A stretch of 64,000 nucleotides of DNA. Origin: Paenibacillus sp. PK3_47. Its GTDB lineage: Bacteria; Bacillota; Bacilli; Paenibacillales; Paenibacillaceae. The stretch is taken from contig NZ_CP026029.1 in the NCBI RefSeq assembly GCF_023520895.1, positions 3,224,001-3,288,000 of the forward strand, given 5' to 3'. The notes under the pieces are model-generated. The model searched no databases, was not told the origin of the DNA, and saw nothing but the letters and a program-made list of their open reading frames with translations. Shown here piece after piece: positions 30,992 through 39,333 of the stretch (position 1 is the first letter of the stretch; every line of letters starts with the position of its first letter). The position numbers were made by a program, and so were the translations under genes.

Positions 30992-31037
30992 CGCACTCGT
31001 AATGCGTAGGCCGGGGGTTCAATTCCCTTCACCAGCA
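30992..31037 (+). other. Prophage attachment site: 3' half of tRNA-Thr(CGU)
   Basis: The sequence folds as the 3' part of a tRNA: anticodon stem CGCA/TGCG with loop CTCGTAA (anticodon CGT), a five-base variable region, T arm GGGGG-TTCAATT-CCCTT, acceptor strand CACCAGC and discriminator A at 31037. No D arm or 5' acceptor strand GCTGGTG is found upstream. Base 27 (T30991) does not pair with base 43 (T31007), which suggests the shared core begins at about 30992. The intact gene should lie at the other prophage end. Confidence 0.78.
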
Positions 31038-31057
31038 TCTTAAGGCAACCATATCAG

Positions 31058-31098
31058 GCGCGGATTTCCGGGTGTCCGGGGACCGCGCTTTTCCTTTT
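31058..31098 (+). terminator. Terminator downstream of the tRNA fragment
   Basis: GCGCGG (31058-31063) pairs with CCGCGC (31083-31088), with an inner CCGG/CCGG pairing, followed by TTTTCCTTTT. It fits the original tRNA terminator. Confidence 0.7.
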
Positions 31099-31267
31099 GC
31101 ACGGGAGAAAGGATGGATGGCTTAAGGGCATGCAGGCACATTGGACTTCAGTTTACAGTTTCAGTTATGATTGGGATACCGTTAGGGTATTTCTTAATAT
31201 AGCTTCTGTGCACCTTGTGTGCGCAGGGTTAATCCAGAACGGCCAGGAAGGAGCGAATGCATAGGAA

Positions 31268-31408
31268 ATGGGCAGTCTTCTTATTGCGTGGCTTTGCATG
31301 TTATGTCTGTTTCTTACCTTTAAGGATAAGGTGAGCAGAAGAATCCTATACCCGGTGGCGCTGATCGTAGTGTTCGGTACGCTGGGATATTACACAATTT
31401 TAATGTAA
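31268..31408 (+). CDS. Small two-helix membrane protein (tentative)
   Basis: A 46-residue frame from ATG 31268 reads GSLLIAWLCMLCLFLTFKDK then SRRILYPVALIVVFGTLGYY, two hydrophobic helices around a basic loop. The ribosome site is unclear: AAGGAG at 31248-31253 is 14 bases away and better suits a 25-residue frame at ATG 31256. A good terminator at 31493-31530 supports a transcript here. Confidence 0.45.
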   Translation: MGSLLIAWLCMLCLFLTFKDKVSRRILYPVALIVVFGTLGYYTILM

Positions 31409-31492
31409 CTTTCAGCTAACCATCATCTTATTTTCAGGTAGAGGGTTTATATTGAATATATCAACACCCCCCAGTGTTATGTGGTACCCTTC

Positions 31493-31530
31493 AGGTCTTG
31501 CCGACTCCCTTGGCGAGGCCTATTTTTTTT
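31493..31530 (+). terminator. Intrinsic terminator
   Basis: AGGTCTTGCC (31493-31502) pairs with GGCGAGGCCT (31512-31521), followed by A and eight T residues. Confidence 0.85.
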
Positions 31531-31736
31531 GTCCGGCTTAAGGGACCACTGCTGCAGAAGATGCAATAGAACAGGATAGGTTCCACCGTAAGGATTAAAC
31601 ATGTTGGCCGCTAGAAAATAATACTCAGCAAAACCGTTTATAATGTGATGTTTTTCACAAAAGAATAAAGCGGATTGTTATATATTAAAATTGAAATAAT
31701 AAAAGTTGAAGTTAATGAAGAGAAAAGAGGAGATCA

Positions 31737-31841
31737 ATGATGAATGTTGATGGAAGTCTCCGCCGCGGTCTGCTGTTCGGAATGATTCTGAGCATTCCTT
31801 TATGGGTGTCGATGATTGGCTGGATACAACTTTTAGTATGA
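31737..31841 (+). CDS. 34-residue membrane peptide
   Basis: ATG 31737 (or 31740) follows AGAGGAGAT, an excellent ribosome site. The product MNVDGSLRRGLLFGMILSIP then LWVSMIGWIQLLV is a basic start plus one long hydrophobic helix. Function unknown. TATAAT at about 31638 may be its -10 box. Confidence 0.6.
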   Translation: MMNVDGSLRRGLLFGMILSIPLWVSMIGWIQLLV

Positions 31842-31955
31842 ATCTGAGTTTGACGTCATACATTGCATTAGGGGAGTTAAGGAGTAGTTCCATTTTCCTG
31901 AAAATTAAAATAAATGAAGCAATAAAGGACGTTCCAGTATTAAACAAGGAATAGA

Positions 31956-31984
31956 TTGACAAAATATTAGTTTTGCAGATAAAC
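31956..31984 (+). promoter_or_regulatory. Probable promoter of the riboswitch transcript
   Basis: TTGACA at 31956-31961 and, 17 bases on, the weak -10 candidate ATAAAC (31979-31984). The start site would fall about 60 bases before the riboswitch. Confidence 0.55.
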
Positions 31985-32048
31985 TAGGGTAGTTCGAAAG
32001 TAACAAATGTCATTGACTACATATAACAACTCCCTAATTACATATTTT

Positions 32049-32130
32049 GTCATGTATAAACGCAAACCGTTCGAAAGAATGGGACGCAAAGTCAGGAATC
32101 TAAAGCCCGTATACGGGCTATGATCGTCCG
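32049..32130 (+). ncRNA. Cyclic di-GMP-I (GEMM-I) riboswitch
   Basis: The conserved core is present in order: GCAAACC, a helix capped by the CGAAAG tetraloop, GGGACGCAAAG, then the tetraloop-receptor halves CTAAAG and CTATGA surrounding a GCCCGTATACGGGC hairpin. This is the standard GEMM-I layout, in which a GNRA loop docks into the receptor of the second stem and c-di-GMP binds at the three-way junction. The 3' strand runs into a terminator, so ligand binding probably controls read-through into the adhesin gene at 32231. Direction of control (on or off) cannot be read with certainty. Confidence 0.9.
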
Positions 32131-32167
32131 GCCGCCGTGAAGCTAACCCTTCGTGGCGGTCTTTTTT
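32130..32167 (+). terminator. Expression-platform terminator of the riboswitch
   Basis: GGCCGCCGTGAAG pairs with CTTCGTGGCGGTC around CTAACC, followed by TTTTTT. Its 5' arm abuts the last riboswitch helix, as expected for an expression platform. Confidence 0.88.
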
Positions 32168-32230
32168 GTGTTGCTGGCGGTTGGAGTCACTACTGTAAGT
32201 CTTAATTTTTGTGTTTAAGAGGTGAGCGGA

Positions 32231-34051
32231 ATGAAACATAACTCTATGATTAAAAAGTATTTTGCAGCTGGCATGTCTGCTGTGTTATTGGCAGGAGGCT
32301 GGTTTGCCTCCTTTGGAGATGCGACCGTAAAAGCAGAAAGCTCTCCGTTACCGGGGATCGCCGGGACGTACAATGTATTTATTCTTGGCGATATAACAAC
32401 ATACCACAGTGATTCGGAAGGCAGGATGGCGGCAGGCGGAAATGTTGCTCTAAAGGAAGGGTATTCTGTAGGCGGCAGCTTGACTGAAGCCGAACGCGGA
32501 CAAGGAGATACATTGATCGTTGGAGGCAATCTGGAGTATGACAGGGGGGAGGTCAACGGGAATGTGGTATACGGGGGAACTTACCAGGGAACCGGGGGCC
32601 CGAAAGGCGGAACAGGAACGCTGCGGCAGCAAACCGGTGTAGTCTCCTTTGCCGCTGAATTTGCGTTGCTTAAGGCCAAATCGCTGGAGCTTGCCGCATT
32701 GCCGGCGAACGGTAAAACAGAAAACAATTACGGGAATTTGCTTCTGAAGGGAAGCGATTCTGAGCTGAATGTATTCAAGGTGTCTGGAAGTGAATTATCC
32801 GTGGCCAATGAAATCGTTATTAACGCTCCGGCAGGCTCTACAGCCATCATTAATATTGACGGTTCGGCAGTAACAATGAGAAACGGCAACAGGCTGGGCG
32901 AAGGTTTAACCGAATTTAGAGTGCTGTATAACTTCAGTCAGGCTGCAAAGGTGAAAATGGAGAACATAGGGGTTATGGGGACAGTTCTGGCCCCTTTTGC
33001 CGAGCTCACTTTTAACAACGGACAAATTAATGGTTCTGTAATCGGAGCTGCTTTAAGCGGGACCGGAGAATTTCATCATCGTCTGTACACAGGCGATGTT
33101 CCCGGAGTGACACCGACGCCAACGCCAACGCCAGCGCCGACGGCGACACCAGCGCCGACGGCAACACCAACGCCGACGGCGACACCAACACCGACGGCGA
33201 CAGCAACACCGACGGCGACACCAACGCCGTCACCAACGCCGTCACCAACACCGACGGCAACGCCAGCGCCGACGGCGACACCAACACCGACGGCGACGGC
33301 AACGCCAGCGCCGACGGCGACACCAACGCCGTCACCAACGCCAACGCCGACGGCGACACCAACGCCGACGGCAACACCAACGCCGACGGCGACACCAACG
33401 CCGTCACCAACGCCAACGCCGACGGCGACACCAACGCCGACGGCAACACCAACGCCGACGGCGACACCAACACCGACGGCGACGCCAACGCCGACGGCGA
33501 CACCAACGCCGACGGCAACACCAGCACCGTCAAGCGAGGCAACACCATCACCGCCGGAGAGCCCGGCACCAACACCGGTGCCTCCAAGCGAAACTGTCAG
33601 TCCGGCTACTCCACCACCAGTGACATTTATACCGCCTACGCCGGCGCCACCTACGGTAATCGGGACGATTGTTGACAATGGTATCAATGTACCGGCGGAG
33701 CCTGTGGTTGATGTGGCAGTAGATGAGGAAACTTTAGATGAAGTAATTATAGATGACGATCCGCTGCCGCTTGGACCGTCGGATAACAAACCTTCTGGGC
33801 AGCCGGCAGATGAAGGAGGACCGGCTGCAGAAGACAGTGCTGAGGAGCAGCTGCAGCCTGAGCCGGAGCCTGCACAGGATGAAATAACTATCGCAGATGA
33901 TGAGGTTCCGCTCGGCAGTATAGATGAAGCCGGACAACTGCCGCAGACCGGGGAGTCCAGCCCGGCGCCTTATTATCTGGGAGGTCTGGCTCTCTGCGGA
34001 GCCGGTTTGCTGATTAGCAGAACGGCAAGACAGAACAGGCATAAACGCTAA
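32231..34051 (+). CDS. LPxTG-anchored surface protein with choice-of-anchor-A domain and Thr-Pro repeat
   Basis: A 606-residue protein; ATG 32231 is used since AGAGGTGA precedes it (GTG 32222 is inside that site). Signal peptide: residues ~1-35. Residues ~38-290 carry the choice-of-anchor-A pattern ([54 protein letters not shown]). Then ~140 residues of [12 protein letters not shown] repeats form a wall-spanning stalk, encoded by near-identical ACGCCGACGGCG units (33106-33530). A Pro/Glu-rich part follows, and the sorting signal is LPQTG, a hydrophobic stretch and RQNRHKR. It probably mediates adhesion. A c-di-GMP riboswitch controls it. Confidence 0.88.
   Translation: MKHNSMIKKYFAAGMSAVLLAGGWFASFGDATVKAESSPLPGIAGTYNVFILGDITTYHSDSEGRMAAGGNVALKEGYSVGGSLTEAERGQGDTLIVGGNLEYDRGEVNGNVVYGGTYQGTGGPKGGTGTLRQQTGVVSFAAEFALLKAKSLELAALPANGKTENNYGNLLLKGSDSELNVFKVSGSELSVANEIVINAPAGSTAIINIDGSAVTMRNGNRLGEGLTEFRVLYNFSQAAKVKMENIGVMGTVLAPFAELTFNNGQINGSVIGAALSGTGEFHHRLYTGDVPGVTPTPTPTPAPTATPAPTATPTPTATPTPTATATPTATPTPSPTPSPTPTATPAPTATPTPTATATPAPTATPTPSPTPTPTATPTPTATPTPTATPTPSPTPTPTATPTPTATPTPTATPTPTATPTPTATPTPTATPAPSSEATPSPPESPAPTPVPPSETVSPATPPPVTFIPPTPAPPTVIGTIVDNGINVPAEPVVDVAVDEETLDEVIIDDDPLPLGPSDNKPSGQPADEGGPAAEDSAEEQLQPEPEPAQDEITIADDEVPLGSIDEAGQLPQTGESSPAPYYLGGLALCGAGLLISRTARQNRHKR
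33106..33535 (+). repeat. Tandem coding repeat for the Thr-Pro stalk
   Basis: Units such as ACGCCGACGGCGACACCA recur about two dozen times with small changes (ACA/ACG, GTC variants). Such arrays change copy number readily, which would alter stalk length. Confidence 0.9.
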
Positions 34052-34126
34052 GCTTGACCGGGCAGCAGAATTCACCATGATCAGATTCAATCTAACCAAT
34101 ATGAATCAACTGCTATATGCCGAGAC

Positions 34127-34168
34127 CGGGCTGCTGGGAGATCAAGAAACACGCAAGCAGCCCTTTAC
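34127..34168 (+). terminator. Weak terminator after the surface protein gene
   Basis: GGGCTGCT pairs with AGCAGCCC around a 19-base loop, followed by TTTACTT. Confidence 0.55.
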
Positions 34169-34320
34169 TTCGGGCGGTCCGCTTTAGGACTGCAATGACT
34201 GCTATTTTCCGCTGACGGCACCGCCGTGCTATACTATGCTGGCATTGTGGATACAGAAGCTCTTCAATGCATACTGCCAGCAGGTATATGAATCTATTCA
34301 AAGGAAAGGTGACTGCAGTC

Positions 34321-35262
34321 ATGTGGAGTGTATTGGTTCTTGCGATCATTGTCGTCCTCGCCGCAGGGGTGACCTATGCCGGTTTTTTCTTTTACGGATT
34401 AGCGATCAGACGGGCGCCGAAGGAGTTTCTGGCCAAAACACCGGATCTGAAAGCAGATCCTCCGGTAGCCGGGGCATCATGGGGAGAAGGGGCACAGTGG
34501 GTCTCGCAGCAAAGCTTCCGGAATATTGAGATCACGTCAGGAGACGGGCTGAAGCTCAGAGGCTACTATCTGCCCAATGAGCGGGCGCAAGGCCGTACAG
34601 CTATTGTGGCCCACGGCTATTCGGGCAAAGCTAAGGATATGGGGGCTGTCGCCAAGATTTATTACGAACAGCTGGGATATAACGTCCTTATGCCTGATGC
34701 CAGAGGGCATGGCGAAAGCGGAGGGAATTACATCGGTTTCGGGTGGCCGGAACGCAAAGATTATCTGCAGTGGATACAGTATATAATTGACGAGAGCGGA
34801 ACTGGAACGCAAATTGTGCTGCACGGGATATCGATGGGCAGCGCAACGGTTCTGATGACTGCCGGTGAAAAGCTGCCGCCAGAGGTAAAGGCCGTTGTCG
34901 CAGACTGCGGCTACAGCTCGGTAAAAGCGCAGCTATCCTATCAGCTGTGGAGAATGTATCATCTGCCGAGCTTTCCCTTTGTTCACAGTGCAAGCCTGAT
35001 TACAAAAGTTAAAGCAGGTTACTTCTTTGGTGAAGCGTCGGCGTTAAGACAGGTGCGTAAAGCAGAGGTACCCATTCTGTTCATACATGGGGATGCTGAC
35101 AAGTTCGTGCCGTTTGCCATGATGGATGAATTATATCAGGCCTGCAGCAGCCCCAAGGAAAAGCTTGTGGTGCATGGAGCCGGTCACGGGCTGGCCTATG
35201 ATACGGATAAGGAAGGTTATATAAGTAAGGTAAGGGATTTTGTTACGCGGTATGTACGTTGA
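34321..35262 (+). CDS. Membrane-anchored alpha/beta hydrolase
   Basis: A 313-residue protein from ATG 34321, which sits eight bases after GGAAAGGTGA; in-frame ATGs at 34267 and 34288 lack a good site. A single N-terminal helix (VLVLAIIVVLAAGVTYAGFF) anchors it. The hydrolase core follows: oxyanion region HGYSGKAKDMG, nucleophile Ser in GISMGSA (~residue 173), acid Asp in HGDADKFVP and His in GAGHG. The acyl substrate is unknown; relatives such as YqkD-type proteins are uncharacterised. A GC-rich hairpin follows the gene. Confidence 0.85.
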   Translation: MWSVLVLAIIVVLAAGVTYAGFFFYGLAIRRAPKEFLAKTPDLKADPPVAGASWGEGAQWVSQQSFRNIEITSGDGLKLRGYYLPNERAQGRTAIVAHGYSGKAKDMGAVAKIYYEQLGYNVLMPDARGHGESGGNYIGFGWPERKDYLQWIQYIIDESGTGTQIVLHGISMGSATVLMTAGEKLPPEVKAVVADCGYSSVKAQLSYQLWRMYHLPSFPFVHSASLITKVKAGYFFGEASALRQVRKAEVPILFIHGDADKFVPFAMMDELYQACSSPKEKLVVHGAGHGLAYDTDKEGYISKVRDFVTRYVR

Positions 35263-35307
35263 GGATTGAGGCTGGGGACGTTCAGGAAACACTCCCGAAA
35301 CGTAGAC

Positions 35308-35342
35308 GCGCCCGGTATCCGCAAGCTGCGGTTACCGGGCGC
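35308..35342. repeat. Long GC hairpin after the hydrolase gene
   Basis: GCGCCCGGTA and TACCGGGCGC pair perfectly; after a T-T mismatch CCGCA/TGCGG continue the stem to the loop AGC. There is no T-run on the right, so it is a possible processing or weak terminator element. Confidence 0.75.
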
Positions 35343-35663
35343 TAATATGTTCCACACATGGAGGAGCTTCCTGCAACGGGGAGCATCCCTTCCATGAAGT
35401 TCTGGTATAGTTAATCCCCCGCCGTCCGTGAGCGTGACGGGTGTCGTAATTCCTTGTTATTTCCAGCAGCCGTGTGGCGAGAATAATCCTTCCAAAACGA
35501 CAAAAGCCCTACCTCTCTTTTGCCCTTGCGGCTCCAATGACCGCGCCAGTGTGAATCGGAATGCTATGTTCGAATTTTATCTCATAATAAGGAAGAGTCA
35601 GGCAAGAAAACGTAAGATTTTAAGTTCAAAATGCCGATAATAATTGGGAAGCAAGCAATCGGC

Positions 35664-35691
35664 TTGACATCTTCTTGTTGGGGAATACATA
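35664..35691 (+). promoter_or_regulatory. Probable promoter of the HD-GYP gene
   Basis: TTGACA at 35664-35669 with TACATA at 35686-35691 (16-base spacing). The region 35343-35663 holds imperfect inverted repeats (for example CATGGAGG and CCTTCCATG near 35357-35394) and no gene I can support. Confidence 0.55.
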
Positions 35692-35786
35692 TACACATAA
35701 ACAAATATTACTCTATTATAGCATTAAATATATACAAAAGCAAATGTAATATAGACAGCAGGGTCAGGCTGGAAACGGGGGAACTA

Positions 35787-37319
35787 ATGGATATCTACGG
35801 GGCATTTTTAAAGAAACAGATCGTGAATTATTTGTTCGGCTCCGTTGTTGCTGTGCTGGCAGTGGGCAGCTTAATCCTGCTGTCCTCGCTGCAGATCAGT
35901 ATGGTGGAGTACTTCAGGCTGATGATCGTATTATGCATATCTTTTGTAATCATGGCGGTTCTGGAAATCAGGATGTTCTTCAGGCACATCGAACCGATCA
36001 GAGCGGCAATGAAGCAGCAGGAGCCTACGCTTGCAGTGATGGAAAAAGCTTATCTGCGCACTCACCGGCTGCCGAGGTATGCGATCCAGCGGATTCTCGG
36101 TCCCCATTTGCTCGGCCTCTCCCTTCCGGCGGTTCTCATGACTTACTGGATGATCCGTAACGGGCTGGTCAGCATCCCCTACTTTTATCTTCTGCTGGCG
36201 GTTGCCGGTGCTGTCCTGATTGCAGGCATGCATGCCCTGATCGAATTTTTTCTGACCTGCTCGGCGATAGTTCCCCTGATTAAAGAGTTCAGAAACCGCG
36301 CTTTGGATATGTATAATGTCGATTTCTCTCTGGAAGGCCATATTTTTGTACCGATACGGCCCAAGTTCCTGGTCAGCTGCATGCTGATCGGAACATTTCC
36401 GCTTTTTCTGTTTATTATGGCGACGCAGATCCGGCTGAACAATTATAAGTACGGATCAGAAGCAGGCCTGCAGAATTATTGGGCTTGGGCCGGCTTGGTG
36501 CTGCTGATCGGCACGATCTTCTCCTCCATAGCGGCCTGGCTGTTGACCCGGAGCGTTCAGCATCCGATTAACGAGCTGTACCAGGCGATGAATAACGTGA
36601 AAGACGGGCGGCTTACCCAAATCCAGGACGAATATTCGGATGAATTCTCGAAGCTCGTTGCCGGATTCAACATGATGGTCCGGGGGCTTCAGACCCGGGA
36701 GCAGCAGAACATACAACTGCTGGACAGTTACTTTACTACGCTTGCGGTTACCCTGGATGCCCGTGATTCATATACAGCCGGACATTCTCTGCGGGTGGCG
36801 GAATACTCGGTTATTATCGGCCGGCTGGCAGGCCTGAACGGACGGGAGCTCGATGATCTGCGCAAATCGGCACTCCTGCATGATATCGGCAAAATCGGCG
36901 TGCCTGACAGCGTGCTTTTCAAAGACGGCAATCTGACCGAAGAGGAGTTTGACCAGATCAAAAGCCATCCCGTGCTGGGTGAGAATATATTGCGGCAGAT
37001 TGAGCCTGTGGAGAAAATGGCGCCTTACCTGAGCGGGGTCCGCTCCCACCATGAACGTTACGACGGCAAGGGATATCCGGATGGACTGGCCGGTACGGCA
37101 ATTCCTCTTCATGGCAGAATTATTGCCGTTGCAGATGCCTATGATGCCATGACCTCGGACCGCCCGTACCGCAAAGGCATGGATCATGAACGTGCGCTGC
37201 TGATTCTGGAACAGGGCAGAGGGAGCCAGTGGGACCCTGAGTTTGCCGGACTGCTGCTGGCTTACTTTGGATTCAGCCCCGAGGAAAGCGATGGGGATCA
37301 GTCCGGCAAAGCCGGATAA
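35787..37319 (+). CDS. Membrane HAMP-HD-GYP cyclic di-GMP phosphodiesterase
   Basis: A 510-residue protein from ATG 35787 with GGGGGAA before it; the longer open frame from 35631 has no ribosome site. Several membrane helices fill residues ~15-275, followed by a HAMP domain (~265-315) that starts LTRSVQHPINELYQAMNNVK. The HD-GYP domain (~325-500) has HSLRVAEYS, the HD pair LLHDIGKIGVPD, SHHERYDGKGYPDGL (the GYP part) and VADAYDAMTSDRPYRKG. HD-GYP enzymes hydrolyse c-di-GMP to pGpG or GMP. Lying 1.7 kb from a c-di-GMP riboswitch target, it may feed back on it. Metal ligands appear intact. Confidence 0.9.
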   Translation: MDIYGAFLKKQIVNYLFGSVVAVLAVGSLILLSSLQISMVEYFRLMIVLCISFVIMAVLEIRMFFRHIEPIRAAMKQQEPTLAVMEKAYLRTHRLPRYAIQRILGPHLLGLSLPAVLMTYWMIRNGLVSIPYFYLLLAVAGAVLIAGMHALIEFFLTCSAIVPLIKEFRNRALDMYNVDFSLEGHIFVPIRPKFLVSCMLIGTFPLFLFIMATQIRLNNYKYGSEAGLQNYWAWAGLVLLIGTIFSSIAAWLLTRSVQHPINELYQAMNNVKDGRLTQIQDEYSDEFSKLVAGFNMMVRGLQTREQQNIQLLDSYFTTLAVTLDARDSYTAGHSLRVAEYSVIIGRLAGLNGRELDDLRKSALLHDIGKIGVPDSVLFKDGNLTEEEFDQIKSHPVLGENILRQIEPVEKMAPYLSGVRSHHERYDGKGYPDGLAGTAIPLHGRIIAVADAYDAMTSDRPYRKGMDHERALLILEQGRGSQWDPEFAGLLLAYFGFSPEESDGDQSGKAG

Positions 37320-37405
37320 CTAAGAATAGGGATATCTATATATTTCCTGAGGAGCGGACTTCATCCATAATTGGGGCGGAACCGCTTCTGTCCGCGTGAT
37401 TAATT

Positions 37406-37421
37406 TGTGAATTTTTTCTCA
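37406..37421 (+). promoter_or_regulatory. Candidate Fnr/Crp-type box upstream of eetA
   Basis: TGTGA-N6-TCTCA at 37406-37421 differs by one base from the TGTGA-N6-TCACA palindrome. Its centre lies about 70 bases before the predicted transcription start, a position used by class I activators. Confidence 0.4.
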
Positions 37422-37447
37422 AAAAAGGTGATTACCGCTTACATTCG

Positions 37448-37476
37448 TTGAAGGATTGAAGGGAGACCGTTATAAT
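37448..37476 (+). promoter_or_regulatory. SigmaA promoter of the eet/ecf operon
   Basis: TTGAAG (37448-37453), 17-base spacer, TATAAT (37471-37476), 40 bases before the eetA start. Confidence 0.85.
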
Positions 37477-37516
37477 TAATAAGTCGGATTTTAATTAAAA
37501 AATAAGGGAGATTTTT

Positions 37517-37900
37517 ATGAAACGCGCAGATATACTGCTGGTTTCCATCGTGCTGATCGCCGCACTTGCCTTTCTGGTGCCGCGGTGGTTTTCAGAGGAT
37601 AAGGGCGGTCCGGGCAAGGATCTCGTGGCCAATATAACGGTGGATGGCAAGCTGTTCAAGACAGTGCAGCTGACCAAAGAAGAACAGACTGTTGAAGTAC
37701 GCACAGATCATGGATATAACATATTGAAGGTGCATGATTACGGAATTGAAATGTATGACGCCGATTGCCCGGATAAAGTATGTCTTGGCTTTGGATTTGT
37801 TACTCTGCCGAAGCAGACGATTGTATGCTTGCCGCACCGGGTACTGGTAGAGATTGCAGGCGCATCCGGAGGAGATGATATAGATGCCTATGTCCAGTAG
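37517..37900 (+). CDS. eetA: NusG domain II-containing membrane protein (EetA-like)
   Basis: A 127-residue protein with AAGGGAG before ATG 37517. One N-terminal membrane helix (ILLVSIVLIAALAFLVP) is followed by an extracellular NusG domain II (residues ~35-120) with the hallmark DADCPDKVC and TIVCLPHRV, i.e. two conserved Cys. In Listeria and Lactiplantibacillus the first-described extracellular electron transfer locus has such a protein as EetA, next to a Gx transporter. The same pair occurs here, overlapping by 17 bases. The precise task of EetA is not settled. Confidence 0.8.
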   Translation: MKRADILLVSIVLIAALAFLVPRWFSEDKGGPGKDLVANITVDGKLFKTVQLTKEEQTVEVRTDHGYNILKVHDYGIEMYDADCPDKVCLGFGFVTLPKQTIVCLPHRVLVEIAGASGGDDIDAYVQ

Positions 37901-38447
37901 TGAATCATCTACGGCTCTCAAGAGAACGGTTATTATAGCTCTTTTTGCAGCTGTAGCAGTTGTGCTTAGTATTGTGGAGGCTCAAATTCCGCTTGCGGGT
38001 ATGGGGCTGATGCCGGGAGCGAAGCTGGGCTTCGCCAATATTATGATTTTGACCTGTATTTATTTTTTGCGCGGCCGTGATGCGCTGGTGCTTGTTCTGC
38101 TCAAAACTTTGCTTACCGCATTTTTATTAGGTACCTTTTCAAGCCTGCTGTTCAGCCTGTTCGGATCTTTGTTCAGCTTTGTCGTAATGTATGTGCTTGT
38201 CCGCTTTGGAGGGAAGAAGTTCAGTGTCATTGGTATCAGTATTGCCGGAGGATTGGCACATAACACCGGACAACTGTTAGCCGCGTCCATCGTGCTGAAA
38301 TCATCCAGTACGTTCTACTATTTTCCGATGCTGCTTATTACCGGTGTGGTTACAGGGATTGCGGTCGGCTTTGCGGTAAGGTATGTAATAGACTCACTCT
38401 CCAGAATATCGCTGTTTGAAGAGTTTTTGAAGACGCCGGGTCACTAA
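37884..38447 (+). CDS. eetB: Gx transporter family membrane protein (EetB-like)
   Basis: A 187-residue protein overlapping eetA, ribosome site GGAGGAG. Five or six membrane helices are visible. The motif LSIVEAQIPLAGMGLMPGAKLGFANI and GGLAHNTGQLLAA are typical of the Gx transporter family, often misnamed heptaprenyl diphosphate synthase component I. The fold is related to ECF S-components, which fits the three ECF genes that follow. In FLEET loci this is EetB. The substrate is unknown; flavin or quinone precursor export has been suggested only by context. Confidence 0.8.
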   Translation: MPMSSSESSTALKRTVIIALFAAVAVVLSIVEAQIPLAGMGLMPGAKLGFANIMILTCIYFLRGRDALVLVLLKTLLTAFLLGTFSSLLFSLFGSLFSFVVMYVLVRFGGKKFSVIGISIAGGLAHNTGQLLAASIVLKSSSTFYYFPMLLITGVVTGIAVGFAVRYVIDSLSRISLFEEFLKTPGH

Positions 38448-38466
38448 CTGCGGAAGGATGACTAAC

Positions 38467-39333
38467 ATGAATGGATCGTACAAAGCGTTAGAGGCTGAGC
38501 ATGAACCTGCCGTAATTACATTTGAGGGGGTATCGTTCGGATACGTCCCGGAGCAGCCGATTCTGCAGGATATTACAGTGGCTATTCCAAGGGGGCAATG
38601 GGTTAGTGTGGTCGGCCCCAACGGCTGCGGCAAATCAACGCTGGTCAAGCTGCTCAATGCGCTCCTGCCCAAAAGTGACGGTGAGATTACCGTATGCGGC
38701 CATAGACTGGAAGAGGATACAATCGGAACAATCCGGCAGTGCATAGGCATGGTGTTCCAGAACCCGGATAACCAGTTTGTCGGGGGAACTGTCGAAGAGG
38801 ATATCGTTTTTGGCCTGGAAGGGCTCTGTTTACCATACCCTGAGATGGAGGAACGTCTCCGGGTCTACAGCCGCAAGCTGGGCATTGACCATCTGCTCCA
38901 GAAGCATCCCGGCGAGCTGTCCGGAGGACAGAAGCAGCGTGTAGCCATTGCCTCCATTCTTGCCATGAAGCCAGGCATCGTCATATTTGACGAGGCCTCT
39001 TCCATGTTGGATGAAGGGAGCAGGGATGAGCTGCTCGGCATCCTGCAGGATATGCGCCGGGAAGGGAATTATACGATTCTGATGATCACCCATGATGCGG
39101 ATGAGATTCTGGCCTCAGACCGTGTACTGGCTCTGCACGGCGGCAGCCTGGCGGCTGATGTAACGCCGCAGGAGCTGTTCAGGAATGAAGAGCTTCTTGC
39201 GAAATGCCACCTGCGGGAGCCCTACCCTTGGCGCCTGGCCCGTGAATTGGACAGCCTGGGAATCAAGGTGGATGTGCCCGCCAGCGAAAAGGAGCTTATA
39301 GACACATTATGGCCATACAACTACAGCAAGTAA
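38467..39333 (+). CDS. ecfA1: ECF transporter ATPase EcfA1
   Basis: A 288-residue ABC ATPase; ATG 38467 follows GGAAGGA by eight bases (ATG 38458 is inside it). Walker A GPNGCGKST, Q-loop MVFQNPDNQF, signature LSGGQKQR and Walker B VIFDEASS are all present. The FQNPDNQF Q-loop is characteristic of ECF ATPases. It would pair with EcfA2 and EcfT. Interestingly Walker B reads DEAS, where Ala-Ser replaces the commoner PT. It overlaps the next gene by 25 bases. Confidence 0.9.
   Translation: MNGSYKALEAEHEPAVITFEGVSFGYVPEQPILQDITVAIPRGQWVSVVGPNGCGKSTLVKLLNALLPKSDGEITVCGHRLEEDTIGTIRQCIGMVFQNPDNQFVGGTVEEDIVFGLEGLCLPYPEMEERLRVYSRKLGIDHLLQKHPGELSGGQKQRVAIASILAMKPGIVIFDEASSMLDEGSRDELLGILQDMRREGNYTILMITHDADEILASDRVLALHGGSLAADVTPQELFRNEELLAKCHLREPYPWRLARELDSLGIKVDVPASEKELIDTLWPYNYSK

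Noticed and set aside
30992..31037. Functional tRNA gene
   Set aside because: Only the 3' half is present; no D arm or 5' acceptor strand is found upstream, so it is an attachment-site remnant.
33027..33789. Long minus-strand frames (Gly/Val- or Ser/Ala/Leu-rich) opposite the surface protein
   Set aside because: They are translations of the reverse strand of the Thr-Pro repeat and have no ribosome site.
35631..35786. N-terminal extension of the HD-GYP protein from 35631
   Set aside because: The extension has no ribosome site, overlaps the predicted promoter and reads unlike a protein end. The start at 35787 has a good site.
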